Shown: in pieces, positions 33,850-40,097 of the stretch
Layout: every line of letters starts with the position of its first letter
Numbering within the stretch: position 1 is the first letter of the stretch
From: Bacteroidaceae bacterium
Lineage (GTDB): Bacteria > Bacteroidota > Bacteroidia > Bacteroidales > Bacteroidaceae
DNA length: 40,097 nucleotides
NCBI GenBank assembly: GCA_017444485.1
Contig: JAFSWM010000069.1
Coordinates: 1-40,097 of the forward strand
Direction: 5' to 3'
The notes under the pieces: model-generated
The model's input: only the letters and a program-made list of their open reading frames with translations
What the model was told of the DNA's origin: nothing
Database searches by the model: none
Made by a program: the position numbers and the translations under genes

Positions 33850-34554
33850 TTATTTGGTGGCCTCCACGCGCTGAATGGTGGCCACGTTGGCCTGTTCTAC
33901 GGAACTGAGCGAGACATTGCGCGAAACGGGGCGATACCAGGGCTGCGCGGCAAAGTAGTTCTTCATGTCAGCGGTCTGAAACACATAGCCGTGGCGGGCG
34001 TAGATTTCGTTGCGCATGATCTTGAGTTCGCGCGAAGAGTAGCCGCGCAGTTCGGCCTCCGTGAGGCGTCGGGTGGAAGCGAAGGGATAGAGTCCTTGGC
34101 CCGAAGCAGCGGACTGACGAGCGGGCTGTGTCGTGGCAGCCGCGGGTTGAGTGGCCGGCGGTGCAGGCTGCGCCACCTCTTGGCGCACAATGGTAGTGGT
34201 CTGCACCACCGTGTCGTGCACCACCACGGGTTCGCTATCGGCAGTCTCCGTCTTACCGCCCTTGCCATTGATCAAGAAATAGGCAACGCCTGCCCCGATC
34301 AAGGCTGCAAGCAAGGTGACAAGCACCACGATGATGGCGGTATTGCCGCCGCCACCCTTTTGCGCTGGGCGCGGCTGAGGTGCATATCCCCCCGCGGGAT
34401 ATGGGGCTTGCTGATAGGGGTTGCCGTAGGCAGTGGCTTCGGGATCGGGCACGTTGACGATTTGTTTGCAAACACCACAACGGCAGGTGGTCACGCCATA
34501 GGGTACGGTGATCGGCGTACCACAACTGGGGCAGATAAATTCTACGTTGTTCAT
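33850..34554 (-). CDS. Zinc-ribbon, single-TM, YARHG-domain protein
   Basis: 234 residues from ATG at 34554. The N-terminal zinc ribbon has CPSCG and CRCGVCKQIVNVPD (four or five Cys, about residues 8-30). A Pro/Tyr/Gly-rich linker (YGNPYQQAPYPAGGYAPQPR) leads to one TM helix (AIIVVLVTLLAALIGAGVAY), then a Pro/Ala/Thr-rich extracytoplasmic stretch and a YARHG domain: YSSRELKIMRNEIYARHGYV then YFAAQPWYRPVS. YARHG modules are found on envelope proteins of Bacteroidetes and Firmicutes; their ligand is unknown. Its own promoter is likely (34575-34582). It is upstream of the SanA-like gene by 5 bp. Confidence 0.85.
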   Translation of the reverse strand: MNNVEFICPSCGTPITVPYGVTTCRCGVCKQIVNVPDPEATAYGNPYQQAPYPAGGYAPQPRPAQKGGGGNTAIIVVLVTLLAALIGAGVAYFLINGKGGKTETADSEPVVVHDTVVQTTTIVRQEVAQPAPPATQPAAATTQPARQSAASGQGLYPFASTRRLTEAELRGYSSRELKIMRNEIYARHGYVFQTADMKNYFAAQPWYRPVSRNVSLSSVEQANVATIQRVEATK

Positions 34555-34574
34555 TGTTCTGAGATTATTTGCCG

Positions 34575-34582
34575 CAAATATA
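34575..34582 (-). promoter_or_regulatory. Candidate promoter for the YARHG - SanA-like unit
   Basis: Minus strand reads TATATTTG (perfect TAnnTTTG), with CTTG about 21 bp upstream as -33. It is 20 bp before the ATG. Confidence 0.5.
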
Positions 34583-34639
34583 CAAAGTTCCCCCTTTCCG
34601 TCGCAAGCACATCTGAAAAAATGCGTGCCTACGGCGTGT

Positions 34640-35896
34640 TCACTCAAAGCGTATGGCCTTGGCGGGCTGTACGCGCGAGACGGCGTGAGAGGGGAGGATG
34701 AGGGCTGCCACGGTGAGCAGCAACGTTGCGGCGTTGAGAGCGAGCCACCACCAGGGGGTGAGTAACACGGGCACTTGCTCCACGTAGTACGAAGCGGGGT
34801 CGAGGCGCAGGGGCGCCCAGAGGTGCTGGATGAGAATGAGGCCAAGGCCCAGGGCGTTGCCGATGAGCATGCCTCGCCCGAGGATCATGGTTGCGAGCCA
34901 GAGGAAGGAGCGACGCAACTGCATGTCGGTAGCCCCGACAGCCTTGAGCACACCGATGGTTTGCACGCGTTCGAGGATGAGGATGAGCATGCCGCTGATC
35001 ATGGTGAAGCCCGCCACGAGGAGCATCAGCACCAGCACCACGACGATGTCAAAGTCCAACAGGTCGATCCACTGGAACGTACTGGCGGCACGCGGGTCCT
35101 GCCTCACACTGAGGGCAACGGGTTGCGCGTGGGCGGTGTCGGTATGGTGGCGCATGATTTGCCGAATCTGTTCGAGCGGTGCATCGCTGCGGTCGAAGTC
35201 ATGGGTAAGGATTTCCACCGTGCTGCACTTCTCGGGCTGCCAACCGTTGAGTTGGCTGACGGTGTGGCGGTCGGCAAAGACGAAGAGGCCGTCGAACTGC
35301 GAGAGGTTGGTGTCGTAGAGGCCACAGATGGTGAAGCGCCGCATCTTCACCACATCTTCAAAGAAGTAGGCGTAAACGCGCTGGCCCACACGTAGCCCCA
35401 GTTCGGTGGCCATACGCTTGGACAGCACAATGTTGTTGGACGAGGCCTTATCGCTGAATGCCGGCCACTCCCCCGCCACAAGGCTGGATTTCATGAACGA
35501 AGCATCGAAGTCCTCCCCCACCCCTTTCAGGCAGATGGCCGTGAAATGCTCGTTGGTCTTGAGAATGCCCATCTTCTGCGACACGCGCTGCAGGTGGGTG
35601 ACACCTGGCACGGCGACGAGGGTGTCGAGGAAAGGCTTGTCGGCCACGACGGGAAAGTCCTCGGGCGACTGGAACGAGGCCATGTCGAGCACCTCAATGT
35701 GTGAGCCGAACCCCGTGATCTTGTTGCGCACCTCTTGCTGAAAGCCCTTTGCCACAGCCACGGCCACGAGCATCACCGCCAGTCCCACCGCCACCCCTGC
35801 TGTGGCCACTGTCACGGCAGGGGCAGACGACTTGTGCTGCCCGCTGGTGGGGCGGGCGGTGCGGAAGCGTCGGGCCAGGAAGAGGGAGAATGACAT
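34640..35896 (-). CDS. ABC transporter permease of the LolC/LolE (FtsX) type
   Basis: 418 residues. Layout: a cytoplasmic start (MSFSLFLARRFRTARPTSGQ), TM1 (VTVATAGVAVGLAVMLVAVA), a large periplasmic domain (about 50-265), then three C-terminal TM segments (FDIVVVLVLMLLVAGFTMIS; a second near RRSFLWLATMILGRGMLIGN; the last, WWWLALNAATLLLTVAALIL) ending VQPAKAIRFE, the typical FtsX-family end. These permeases release lipoproteins from the inner membrane or export other substrates with a separate ATPase; no ATPase gene is adjacent. It follows the aminotransferase gene by 17 bp and is probably co-transcribed with it. Confidence 0.9.
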   Translation of the reverse strand: MSFSLFLARRFRTARPTSGQHKSSAPAVTVATAGVAVGLAVMLVAVAVAKGFQQEVRNKITGFGSHIEVLDMASFQSPEDFPVVADKPFLDTLVAVPGVTHLQRVSQKMGILKTNEHFTAICLKGVGEDFDASFMKSSLVAGEWPAFSDKASSNNIVLSKRMATELGLRVGQRVYAYFFEDVVKMRRFTICGLYDTNLSQFDGLFVFADRHTVSQLNGWQPEKCSTVEILTHDFDRSDAPLEQIRQIMRHHTDTAHAQPVALSVRQDPRAASTFQWIDLLDFDIVVVLVLMLLVAGFTMISGMLILILERVQTIGVLKAVGATDMQLRRSFLWLATMILGRGMLIGNALGLGLILIQHLWAPLRLDPASYYVEQVPVLLTPWWWLALNAATLLLTVAALILPSHAVSRVQPAKAIRFE

Positions 35897-35913
35897 GGTG
35901 AGGCGCGGGACGG

Positions 35914-37110
35914 TTACACCCTTCCAGGATAGGCTTTGATGGCTTCGGCCAGCACGACAAGGGCGCGTTCGAGGTCGGCCTTGCAGAGTACATAAGCGAT
36001 GCGCACCTCGTTGCGTCCCGCGCCGGGTGTGGTGTAGAAGCCTGCGGCGGGAGCCATCATCACGGTCTGGCCTTCAAACTCAAAGTCGGTGAGGCACCAG
36101 GCGCAAAATTTCTCCGCATCGTCTACCGGCAGACGTGCCACGGTGTAGAAAGCACCCATGGGAATGGGGGAATATACGCCCGGGATGCGGTTCAGGCCGT
36201 CGATGAGGCACTTGCGACGCTCCACATACTCCTCGTACACCATCTCGGCGTAGGCGGGTGGCTCGTCCATGGAGGCCTCGGCGACGATCTGGCCCAGGAG
36301 CGGCGGGCTGAGGCGTGCCTGGCAGAACTTCATCACGGCTTGACGCACGGCGGCGTTCTTCGTGATGAGCGCACCGATGCGGATGCCACACTCGCTGTAG
36401 CGCTTCGACACGGAGTCGATGAGCACCACGTTCTGCTCAATGCCCTCAAGGTGGCAGGCGCTAATGTAGGGTGAGCCGGTGTAGATGAACTCGCGATATA
36501 CCTCGTCGCTAAACAAATAGAGGTCGTACTTCTTCACGAGGTCGCGTATCTGGTTCATCTCGCGGCGCGTATAGAGGTAACCGGTGGGGTTGTTGGGATT
36601 GCAGATAAGGATGGCGCGCGTGCGTTCGTTGATGAGTTCCTCAAATTTCTCTACCTTGGGCAGCGAGAAGCCCTCGTCGATGGTGGTGGCGATGCTACGT
36701 ATCTTCGCGCCGGCGCTGATGGCGAAGGCCATATAGTTGGCATAACTCGGCTCTGGGATGATGATCTCGTCGCCGGGGTTGAGGCATGAGAGGAAGGCGA
36801 AGAGCACCGCCTCGCTGCCGCCGGTGGTGACGATGATGTCCTCGGGCGTGAGGTTGATGCGGTAGGAAGCGTAGTATTTCACGAGTTTCTCCCTGTAGGA
36901 GAGGAAGCCCTGGCTGGGGCTGTACTCCAGGACGCTGCGGTCGATGTGTTTCAGGGCTTCGAGCCCTGAGGCGGGACTGCTGAGGTCGGGCTGGCCAATG
37001 TTGAGGTGGAACACGTGCGTGCCGCGACGCTTGGCCTCGGCTGCAAGGGGGGCAAGTTTGCGAATGGGCGACGCGGGCATCTCTACGGCGCGCTGTGCAA
37101 GAGTCGGCAT
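35914..37110 (-). CDS. PLP-dependent aminotransferase, class I (aspartate aminotransferase-like)
   Basis: 398 residues. Seen: MPASPIRKLAPLAAEAKRRG, HLNIGQPDLSSP, YSPSQGFLSYREKLVKYY, TTGGSEAVLFAFLSCLNPGD, ICNPNNPTGYLYTR, LFSDEVYREFIYTG and Lys236 in DSVSKRYSECGIRIG, the PLP Schiff-base lysine. The C-terminal GRNEVRIAYVL carries the substrate-carboxylate Arg. This subfamily is usually annotated aspartate or aromatic aminotransferase; substrate cannot be fixed from sequence. It leads a two-gene unit with the permease. A perfect -7 box lies at 37149-37156. Confidence 0.92.
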   Translation of the reverse strand: MPTLAQRAVEMPASPIRKLAPLAAEAKRRGTHVFHLNIGQPDLSSPASGLEALKHIDRSVLEYSPSQGFLSYREKLVKYYASYRINLTPEDIIVTTGGSEAVLFAFLSCLNPGDEIIIPEPSYANYMAFAISAGAKIRSIATTIDEGFSLPKVEKFEELINERTRAILICNPNNPTGYLYTRREMNQIRDLVKKYDLYLFSDEVYREFIYTGSPYISACHLEGIEQNVVLIDSVSKRYSECGIRIGALITKNAAVRQAVMKFCQARLSPPLLGQIVAEASMDEPPAYAEMVYEEYVERRKCLIDGLNRIPGVYSPIPMGAFYTVARLPVDDAEKFCAWCLTDFEFEGQTVMMAPAAGFYTTPGAGRNEVRIAYVLCKADLERALVVLAEAIKAYPGRV

Positions 37111-37148
37111 AGTGCTGAAAAAAGGGAGTAATTGTGCGTTTGTGACCG

Positions 37149-37156
37149 CAAAAGTA
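37149..37156 (-). promoter_or_regulatory. Candidate -7 box for the aminotransferase-permease unit
   Basis: Minus strand reads TACTTTTG (perfect TAnnTTTG), 39 bp before the ATG. No clear -33 TTTG is visible. Confidence 0.45.
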
Positions 37157-37254
37157 GTTAAAAACCCCGAAGTTTCCTACTTCAGGGCCATAAAGGACGC
37201 TTAATGCCCAGCGCAAAGCGTCTGAGAAAGGGAATAAATCTGAGGGTGTAGCGG

Positions 37255-37292
37255 CAAAAACGATTGATCGCCCGACCACAAAGGAATCGGGC
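37255..37292 (-). terminator. Probable terminator of the DUF4421 gene
   Basis: Minus-strand stem GCCCGA/TCGGGC (37270-37275 and 37287-37292) with an 11-nt loop, followed by GATCAATCGTTTTTG; it starts 13 bp after the stop codon. Confidence 0.55.
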
Positions 37293-37304
37293 ATAATGGC
37301 GGAC

Positions 37305-38444
37305 TTACAGCCGCACACCGAAGGCGGTATTGATGAACCGGTCGTTGAGCCGCCCGCGGCTGCTGTCGTGGCGATAGCGGAAGGTGTTGAACTGCCCGTA
37401 GGCACTGACGAAGTAGCGACCAAAATTATAGGTCAGCGACACGCGGGCATCGAAGTTCACCGTCATGCCACTGTTGAACGTCTTATCCCCCATGGGACTG
37501 ATGCGCAGCCCGTTGTAGAAGATTTCGTCCCACTGCTCATCAGTGATATCTTCTTCAGACAGGCGCGGATCTTCAAGCATTTCCTCCACGTTGGTGGCGT
37601 AGCCGTAGGCTTTTATCTTATTGACGAAGGTAAGCATGGGCATGGCCATCACGCTGACGAGCAAGCCACGCGCCGGCACCCAGTTGTAAGCATAGCCTAC
37701 GCCCACGCTGCCTTGCCACAGTTTCACACGTCCCAGGCCGTTCATCAGGTAAATCAGATCGCCATTGGTGTGCGAGGCATAGTTGATGTGCCCATAATAA
37801 TACATCGCCCCAGCCATGAGCGAGCCGGCAGACCGCTTTTGCAGCACGGACTGGTCGTAGGCCGCCGCATAGGAGAAGCGCTTGCCATTGAACAGATAAT
37901 AACCGTCGGCAATGATGGTGCGCACCCTGATGGGCTCTATCAGTTGGACCTCCTCCCAGGTGTCGGCAGACTCCTCGGGGATGATGCTGCTGTTGAGGGA
38001 AAATTTGGGATTACTGTTCTTGAACGAATGAATGCGTACGTTCACGCCATAGGCTCCTCCCGTGGCGCCAAAGGTGAGGTAACTGCCTTTGTCGCCCCCG
38101 ACGTTCACCGTATAGCCCAGGCCGTAGCCTCGATAGCCCACCCACATGCCTACATACTGCGACGGCTCGGTCTTCAAATAGGGCTTGGCGGTGTACGGGA
38201 TGCCCATGATGGTGCCCTTGGCATTCATCTTCAGGCTGCTCTGATTCACATTGCCGCGAGCAATGATCTGCCACGGGCGTTGCGGCGCATCGATATAGTT
38301 GCGGTCCAATCCGCGAACGGACATGGAGTCAATGAACGTACCCACACGCTTCAGCACCTTCCACGGATTGCCCGCTGTCAACGAGAGGCTATGAGCCAAT
38401 AGGAAGGCAAGCAGAAGGCACGTGGGAGAGAGTCGTGTAGTCAT
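37305..38444 (-). CDS. DUF4421-type outer-membrane beta-barrel protein
   Basis: 379 residues from ATG at 38444 (MTTRLSPTCLLLAFLLAHSL, a signal peptide); an ATG at 38462 is also possible. After the leader, WKVLKRVGTFIDSMSVRGLD and RNYIDAPQRPWQIIARGNVN match the start of DUF4421 proteins. The rest is made of amphipathic strands with aromatic ends (MWVGYRGYGLGYTVNVGG, LTFGATGGAYGVNVRIHSF, AYDQSVLQKRSAGSLMAGAM, RVSLTYNFGRYFVSAYGQFN) and ends GVRL, consistent with an outer-membrane barrel. The function of the family is unknown. It is transcribed alone; a probable terminator follows. Confidence 0.82.
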   Translation of the reverse strand: MTTRLSPTCLLLAFLLAHSLSLTAGNPWKVLKRVGTFIDSMSVRGLDRNYIDAPQRPWQIIARGNVNQSSLKMNAKGTIMGIPYTAKPYLKTEPSQYVGMWVGYRGYGLGYTVNVGGDKGSYLTFGATGGAYGVNVRIHSFKNSNPKFSLNSSIIPEESADTWEEVQLIEPIRVRTIIADGYYLFNGKRFSYAAAYDQSVLQKRSAGSLMAGAMYYYGHINYASHTNGDLIYLMNGLGRVKLWQGSVGVGYAYNWVPARGLLVSVMAMPMLTFVNKIKAYGYATNVEEMLEDPRLSEEDITDEQWDEIFYNGLRISPMGDKTFNSGMTVNFDARVSLTYNFGRYFVSAYGQFNTFRYRHDSSRGRLNDRFINTAFGVRL

Positions 38445-38602
38445 GAGTTTCGTTCCAACCATTTTCTTTCGGACACAAAGTTCCGAAGAATTTTGGTTAT
38501 CTGCAAGCGTCGCGGCGGGAAAGAAGTGTAATGGAGGGGAAAAGCACACCGCTACGTAAAAATTGGATGCGTTTCTGACCAGGCGGTGTATATATTATTG
38601 TG

Positions 38603-38723
38603 TGAACAAACAAGAAGCAGGCGAACTCCCTGCCCGATCGTCTGCCTCACAGGTGGGTGAGGCATTCTCGCCGCCTGGTTTCACCGAGGCGCGGCACAGA
38701 GGGTTCGCCTGCTTGTTTGTTCA
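38603..38723. repeat. 121-bp long inverted repeat with inner hairpins, after the Fe-ADH gene
   Basis: Outer stem TGAACAAACAA (38603-38613) with TTGTTTGTTCA (38713-38723), a 3-nt bulge, then GCAGGCGAAC (38617-38626) with GTTCGCCTGC (38703-38712). Inside is a perfect hairpin TGCCTCAC/GTGAGGCA (38643-38650, 38657-38664) and a weaker CGCCT/AGGCG pair. It starts 14 bp beyond the alcohol dehydrogenase stop. It could be a terminator, but its multi-branched shape is larger than one needs. Confidence 0.8.
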
Positions 38724-38736
38724 GAGTGGGTGGCCG

Positions 38737-39909
38737 TCAGAGGCTCTCGCGAAGGATTTCAGTGACGTCTTCGGGCTTCAAGTCCAGATAGCCGGCAGGA
38801 TAGACCACGGTGGTTTTGGTGATGCCCTCAATCATATCCGCTGTGGCGCCGAGTTCGGTGATGGTGAGCGGCAGCCCCACCTCTATCATCCAGTCCTTCA
38901 GGGCTTCCAGTCCCTTCTCGGCCACTTGCTCGTCGGTGAGGCCCTCGTCGCAAACGTTCCATACGTTTTTGGCAAAACGCACGAACTTGGGCAGCCCCGC
39001 CTTCATGGCACGACGGTAGTAGGCCGTGGAGACGGCGGCGAGGGTGTAGCCGTGAGGGGCGTGCGTCCACGCGCCGACGCTGTGGCCAATCATATGCACC
39101 ATCCAGTCCTGCTCTTTGCCGCAGCCTACAAGCGTGTTGAGCGCCCAGGTGGCCGTCCACATGATGTTGGAACGCGCCTCGTAGTCTTGCGGGTTTTTCA
39201 CGGCAGCGCGCGACGCCACGATGAGCGAGCGCATCAGCCCTTCGGAGAGATAGTCGCTCGTGTTGTCGTCAGAGCCTGAGAAGTACTGCTCCATGATGTG
39301 GTTCATGATGTCGTAGATGCCCGCCTTCATCTGGTTGTCGGGGACGGTCATCGTGAACCTGGGGTTGAGGATGGAGAACTTAGGCATGAGGCGGTCGTCG
39401 AAGACGTGGCCCACCTTGAACGTATTGGCGGCATCGGTAATCACAGTGCCGGCATTCATCTCAGAACCCGTGCCAGCCATCGTCAGGATACACCCCACGG
39501 GCAACAGCCTTTGGCCTGCGTCGGGGTTTTGCTGCTTCAGCCAGAACTGGTCCCAGTAGTCGCCGTCGTAGTACACCGATGCGGCGACGGCTTTGGAGTA
39601 GTCGCACACGCTACCTCCGCCGAGGGCGAGGATGAGGTCGATGTCGTTCTCGCGGGCTATGCGCACGCCCTCGTGGAGTTTCTCCAGCGTGGGGTTGCTC
39701 ATCACGCCAGGATTTTCCACAATGGTCTTGCCGGCCTCGCGGAGGATGGCCGTCACCTGATCATAGATGCCATTGCGCTTCACACTGCCGCTGCCATAGT
39801 TCAGCAGTACCTTGGGCCCGTAGGCGGTCAATTCGGACTTGAGGAAGTTCAACGACTCTTCACCGAAAAACAGTTTGGTGGGATTGTGATAAGAGAAGTT
39901 TCCTTGCAT
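38737..39909 (-). CDS. Iron-type alcohol dehydrogenase (YqhD/BDH-like)
   Basis: 390 residues. Reduces aldehydes with NAD(P)H, or the reverse, in the cytoplasm. Seen: NPTKLFFGEESLNFLKSEL, NYGSGSVKRNGIYDQV, LGGGSVCDYSKAVAAS (dinucleotide binding), GTGSEMNAGTVIT, and metal ligands in GIYDIMNHIMEQYF (Asp and His) and MVHMIGHSVGAWTHAPHG (two His). This pattern fits the NADPH-dependent YqhD/butanol dehydrogenase branch. It has a structured leader region (39965-40097) upstream and a long inverted repeat downstream. The physiological substrate is unknown; fermentation or aldehyde detoxification is inferred. Confidence 0.93.
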   Translation of the reverse strand: MQGNFSYHNPTKLFFGEESLNFLKSELTAYGPKVLLNYGSGSVKRNGIYDQVTAILREAGKTIVENPGVMSNPTLEKLHEGVRIARENDIDLILALGGGSVCDYSKAVAASVYYDGDYWDQFWLKQQNPDAGQRLLPVGCILTMAGTGSEMNAGTVITDAANTFKVGHVFDDRLMPKFSILNPRFTMTVPDNQMKAGIYDIMNHIMEQYFSGSDDNTSDYLSEGLMRSLIVASRAAVKNPQDYEARSNIMWTATWALNTLVGCGKEQDWMVHMIGHSVGAWTHAPHGYTLAAVSTAYYRRAMKAGLPKFVRFAKNVWNVCDEGLTDEQVAEKGLEALKDWMIEVGLPLTITELGATADMIEGITKTTVVYPAGYLDLKPEDVTEILRESL

Positions 39910-39964
39910 GGTTTGTTGTCGTTATGCCCCGTATGAAAACAGTGGGGCTGAACATGTCAAAGTA

Positions 39965-40097
39965 AAGGGGCGTTCTATAAATTAGGCAGTCACATATTCT
40001 TTGTAATTAGGATTCGGCTTGATGCTTTTTTGCGCTTGTTGTTATCTTTTGCTTTAAGTTCTTGCACCATAGCTCGCTATGCTGCTGCGAACTTAAA
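39965..40097 (-). repeat. Leader repeat element, copy 2, with 26-codon ORF (reaches window end)
   Basis: Diverged copy of 29326-29456 in the same orientation relative to the gene it precedes. Its minus-strand ORF (40071 to 39991) starts MVQELKAKDNNKRKKASS. At the distal end, TTTAAGTTC (last 9 bases, minus strand) can pair with GAACTTAAA about 30 nt on, enclosing CATAGC/GCTATG. It lies 56 bp upstream of the Fe-ADH start. It may continue past the window. Confidence 0.7.

Noticed and set aside
38603..38723. Possible integron attC site
   Set aside because: Its size and folding are similar, but the conserved ends (RYYYAAC / GTTRRRY) are not seen and no integrase or cassette array is nearby.
1..40097. 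tRNA or rRNA genes
   Set aside because: I looked in all gaps for cloverleaf-like arms and conserved rRNA stretches and saw none; I could not run a covariance-model search.

Overview
The window reads as a chromosomal segment of a GC-rich member of the Bacteroidales, probably Prevotellaceae-like. Three things point there: the gene orders purB-rluB-asnS and rimP-nusA-infB, many candidate promoters with the Bacteroidetes -7 box TAnnTTTG and no clear Shine-Dalgarno sequences, and family-typical genes (a degenerate EF-G paralogue, a DUF4421 outer-membrane protein, an anaerobic sulfatase maturase, and a secreted glycosidase with a 'YDLQGRKV' C-terminal motif). The species assignment is an inference.

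Layout. 1-3500 (minus): purB, rluB with a long Tyr/Arg/Gly-rich N-terminal extension, and the start of asnS. 3953-7324 (plus): an EF-G paralogue whose GTPase motifs are degenerate, then hemW. 7325-7600: a repeat-rich gap between convergent genes. 7601-11899 (minus): a small secreted protein, a CYTH-domain protein, an unlisted 46-residue membrane protein, prfB and an acyl-CoA ligase. 11900-12216: a heptad tandem repeat and a REP-like inverted repeat. 12217-14121 (minus): a membrane-anchored Ser/Thr kinase. 14425-17079 (minus): a complete diversity-generating retroelement (DGR). 17183-22500 (minus): GH33 sialidase, GH20 hexosaminidase and an SH3-like secreted protein. 22609-24405 (plus): typA. 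24517-29310 (minus): rimP-nusA-infB behind a structured leader. 29742-31780 (plus): N-acetylneuraminate lyase, folD and a small winged-helix protein. 31839-38444 (minus): sulfatase maturase, SanA-like protein, YARHG protein, LolC/E-type permease, aminotransferase and DUF4421 protein. 38737-39909 (minus): Fe-type alcohol dehydrogenase.

The most interesting system is the DGR. Its order along the minus strand is target gene with variable repeat (VR), HRDC-domain accessory gene, reverse transcriptase (RT), template repeat (TR). The 130-bp TR and VR align without gaps and differ at 16 sites. Every difference falls on an adenine of the coding-strand TR, and 15 of them change 11 codons, mostly AAC codons, in the C-terminal lectin-like fold of a secreted formylglycine-generating-enzyme-like protein. 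The RT carries YMDD and the DGR-type IGxxxSQ motif. The usual Avd accessory is replaced by an HRDC-domain protein, and a long hairpin lies about 20 bp beyond the VR.

A second theme is host-glycan foraging: sialidase, hexosaminidase, sialic-acid lyase and a sulfatase-activating radical SAM enzyme together suggest use of sialylated, sulfated mucin-type glycans. A third is repeated intergenic DNA: two inverted copies of a 54-bp palindromic element, three copies of a 'GGGAGCGCGGGC' REP-like element, two short-period tandem repeats, and two diverged copies of a leader element that each carry a small Lys/Arg-rich ORF upstream of a gene.
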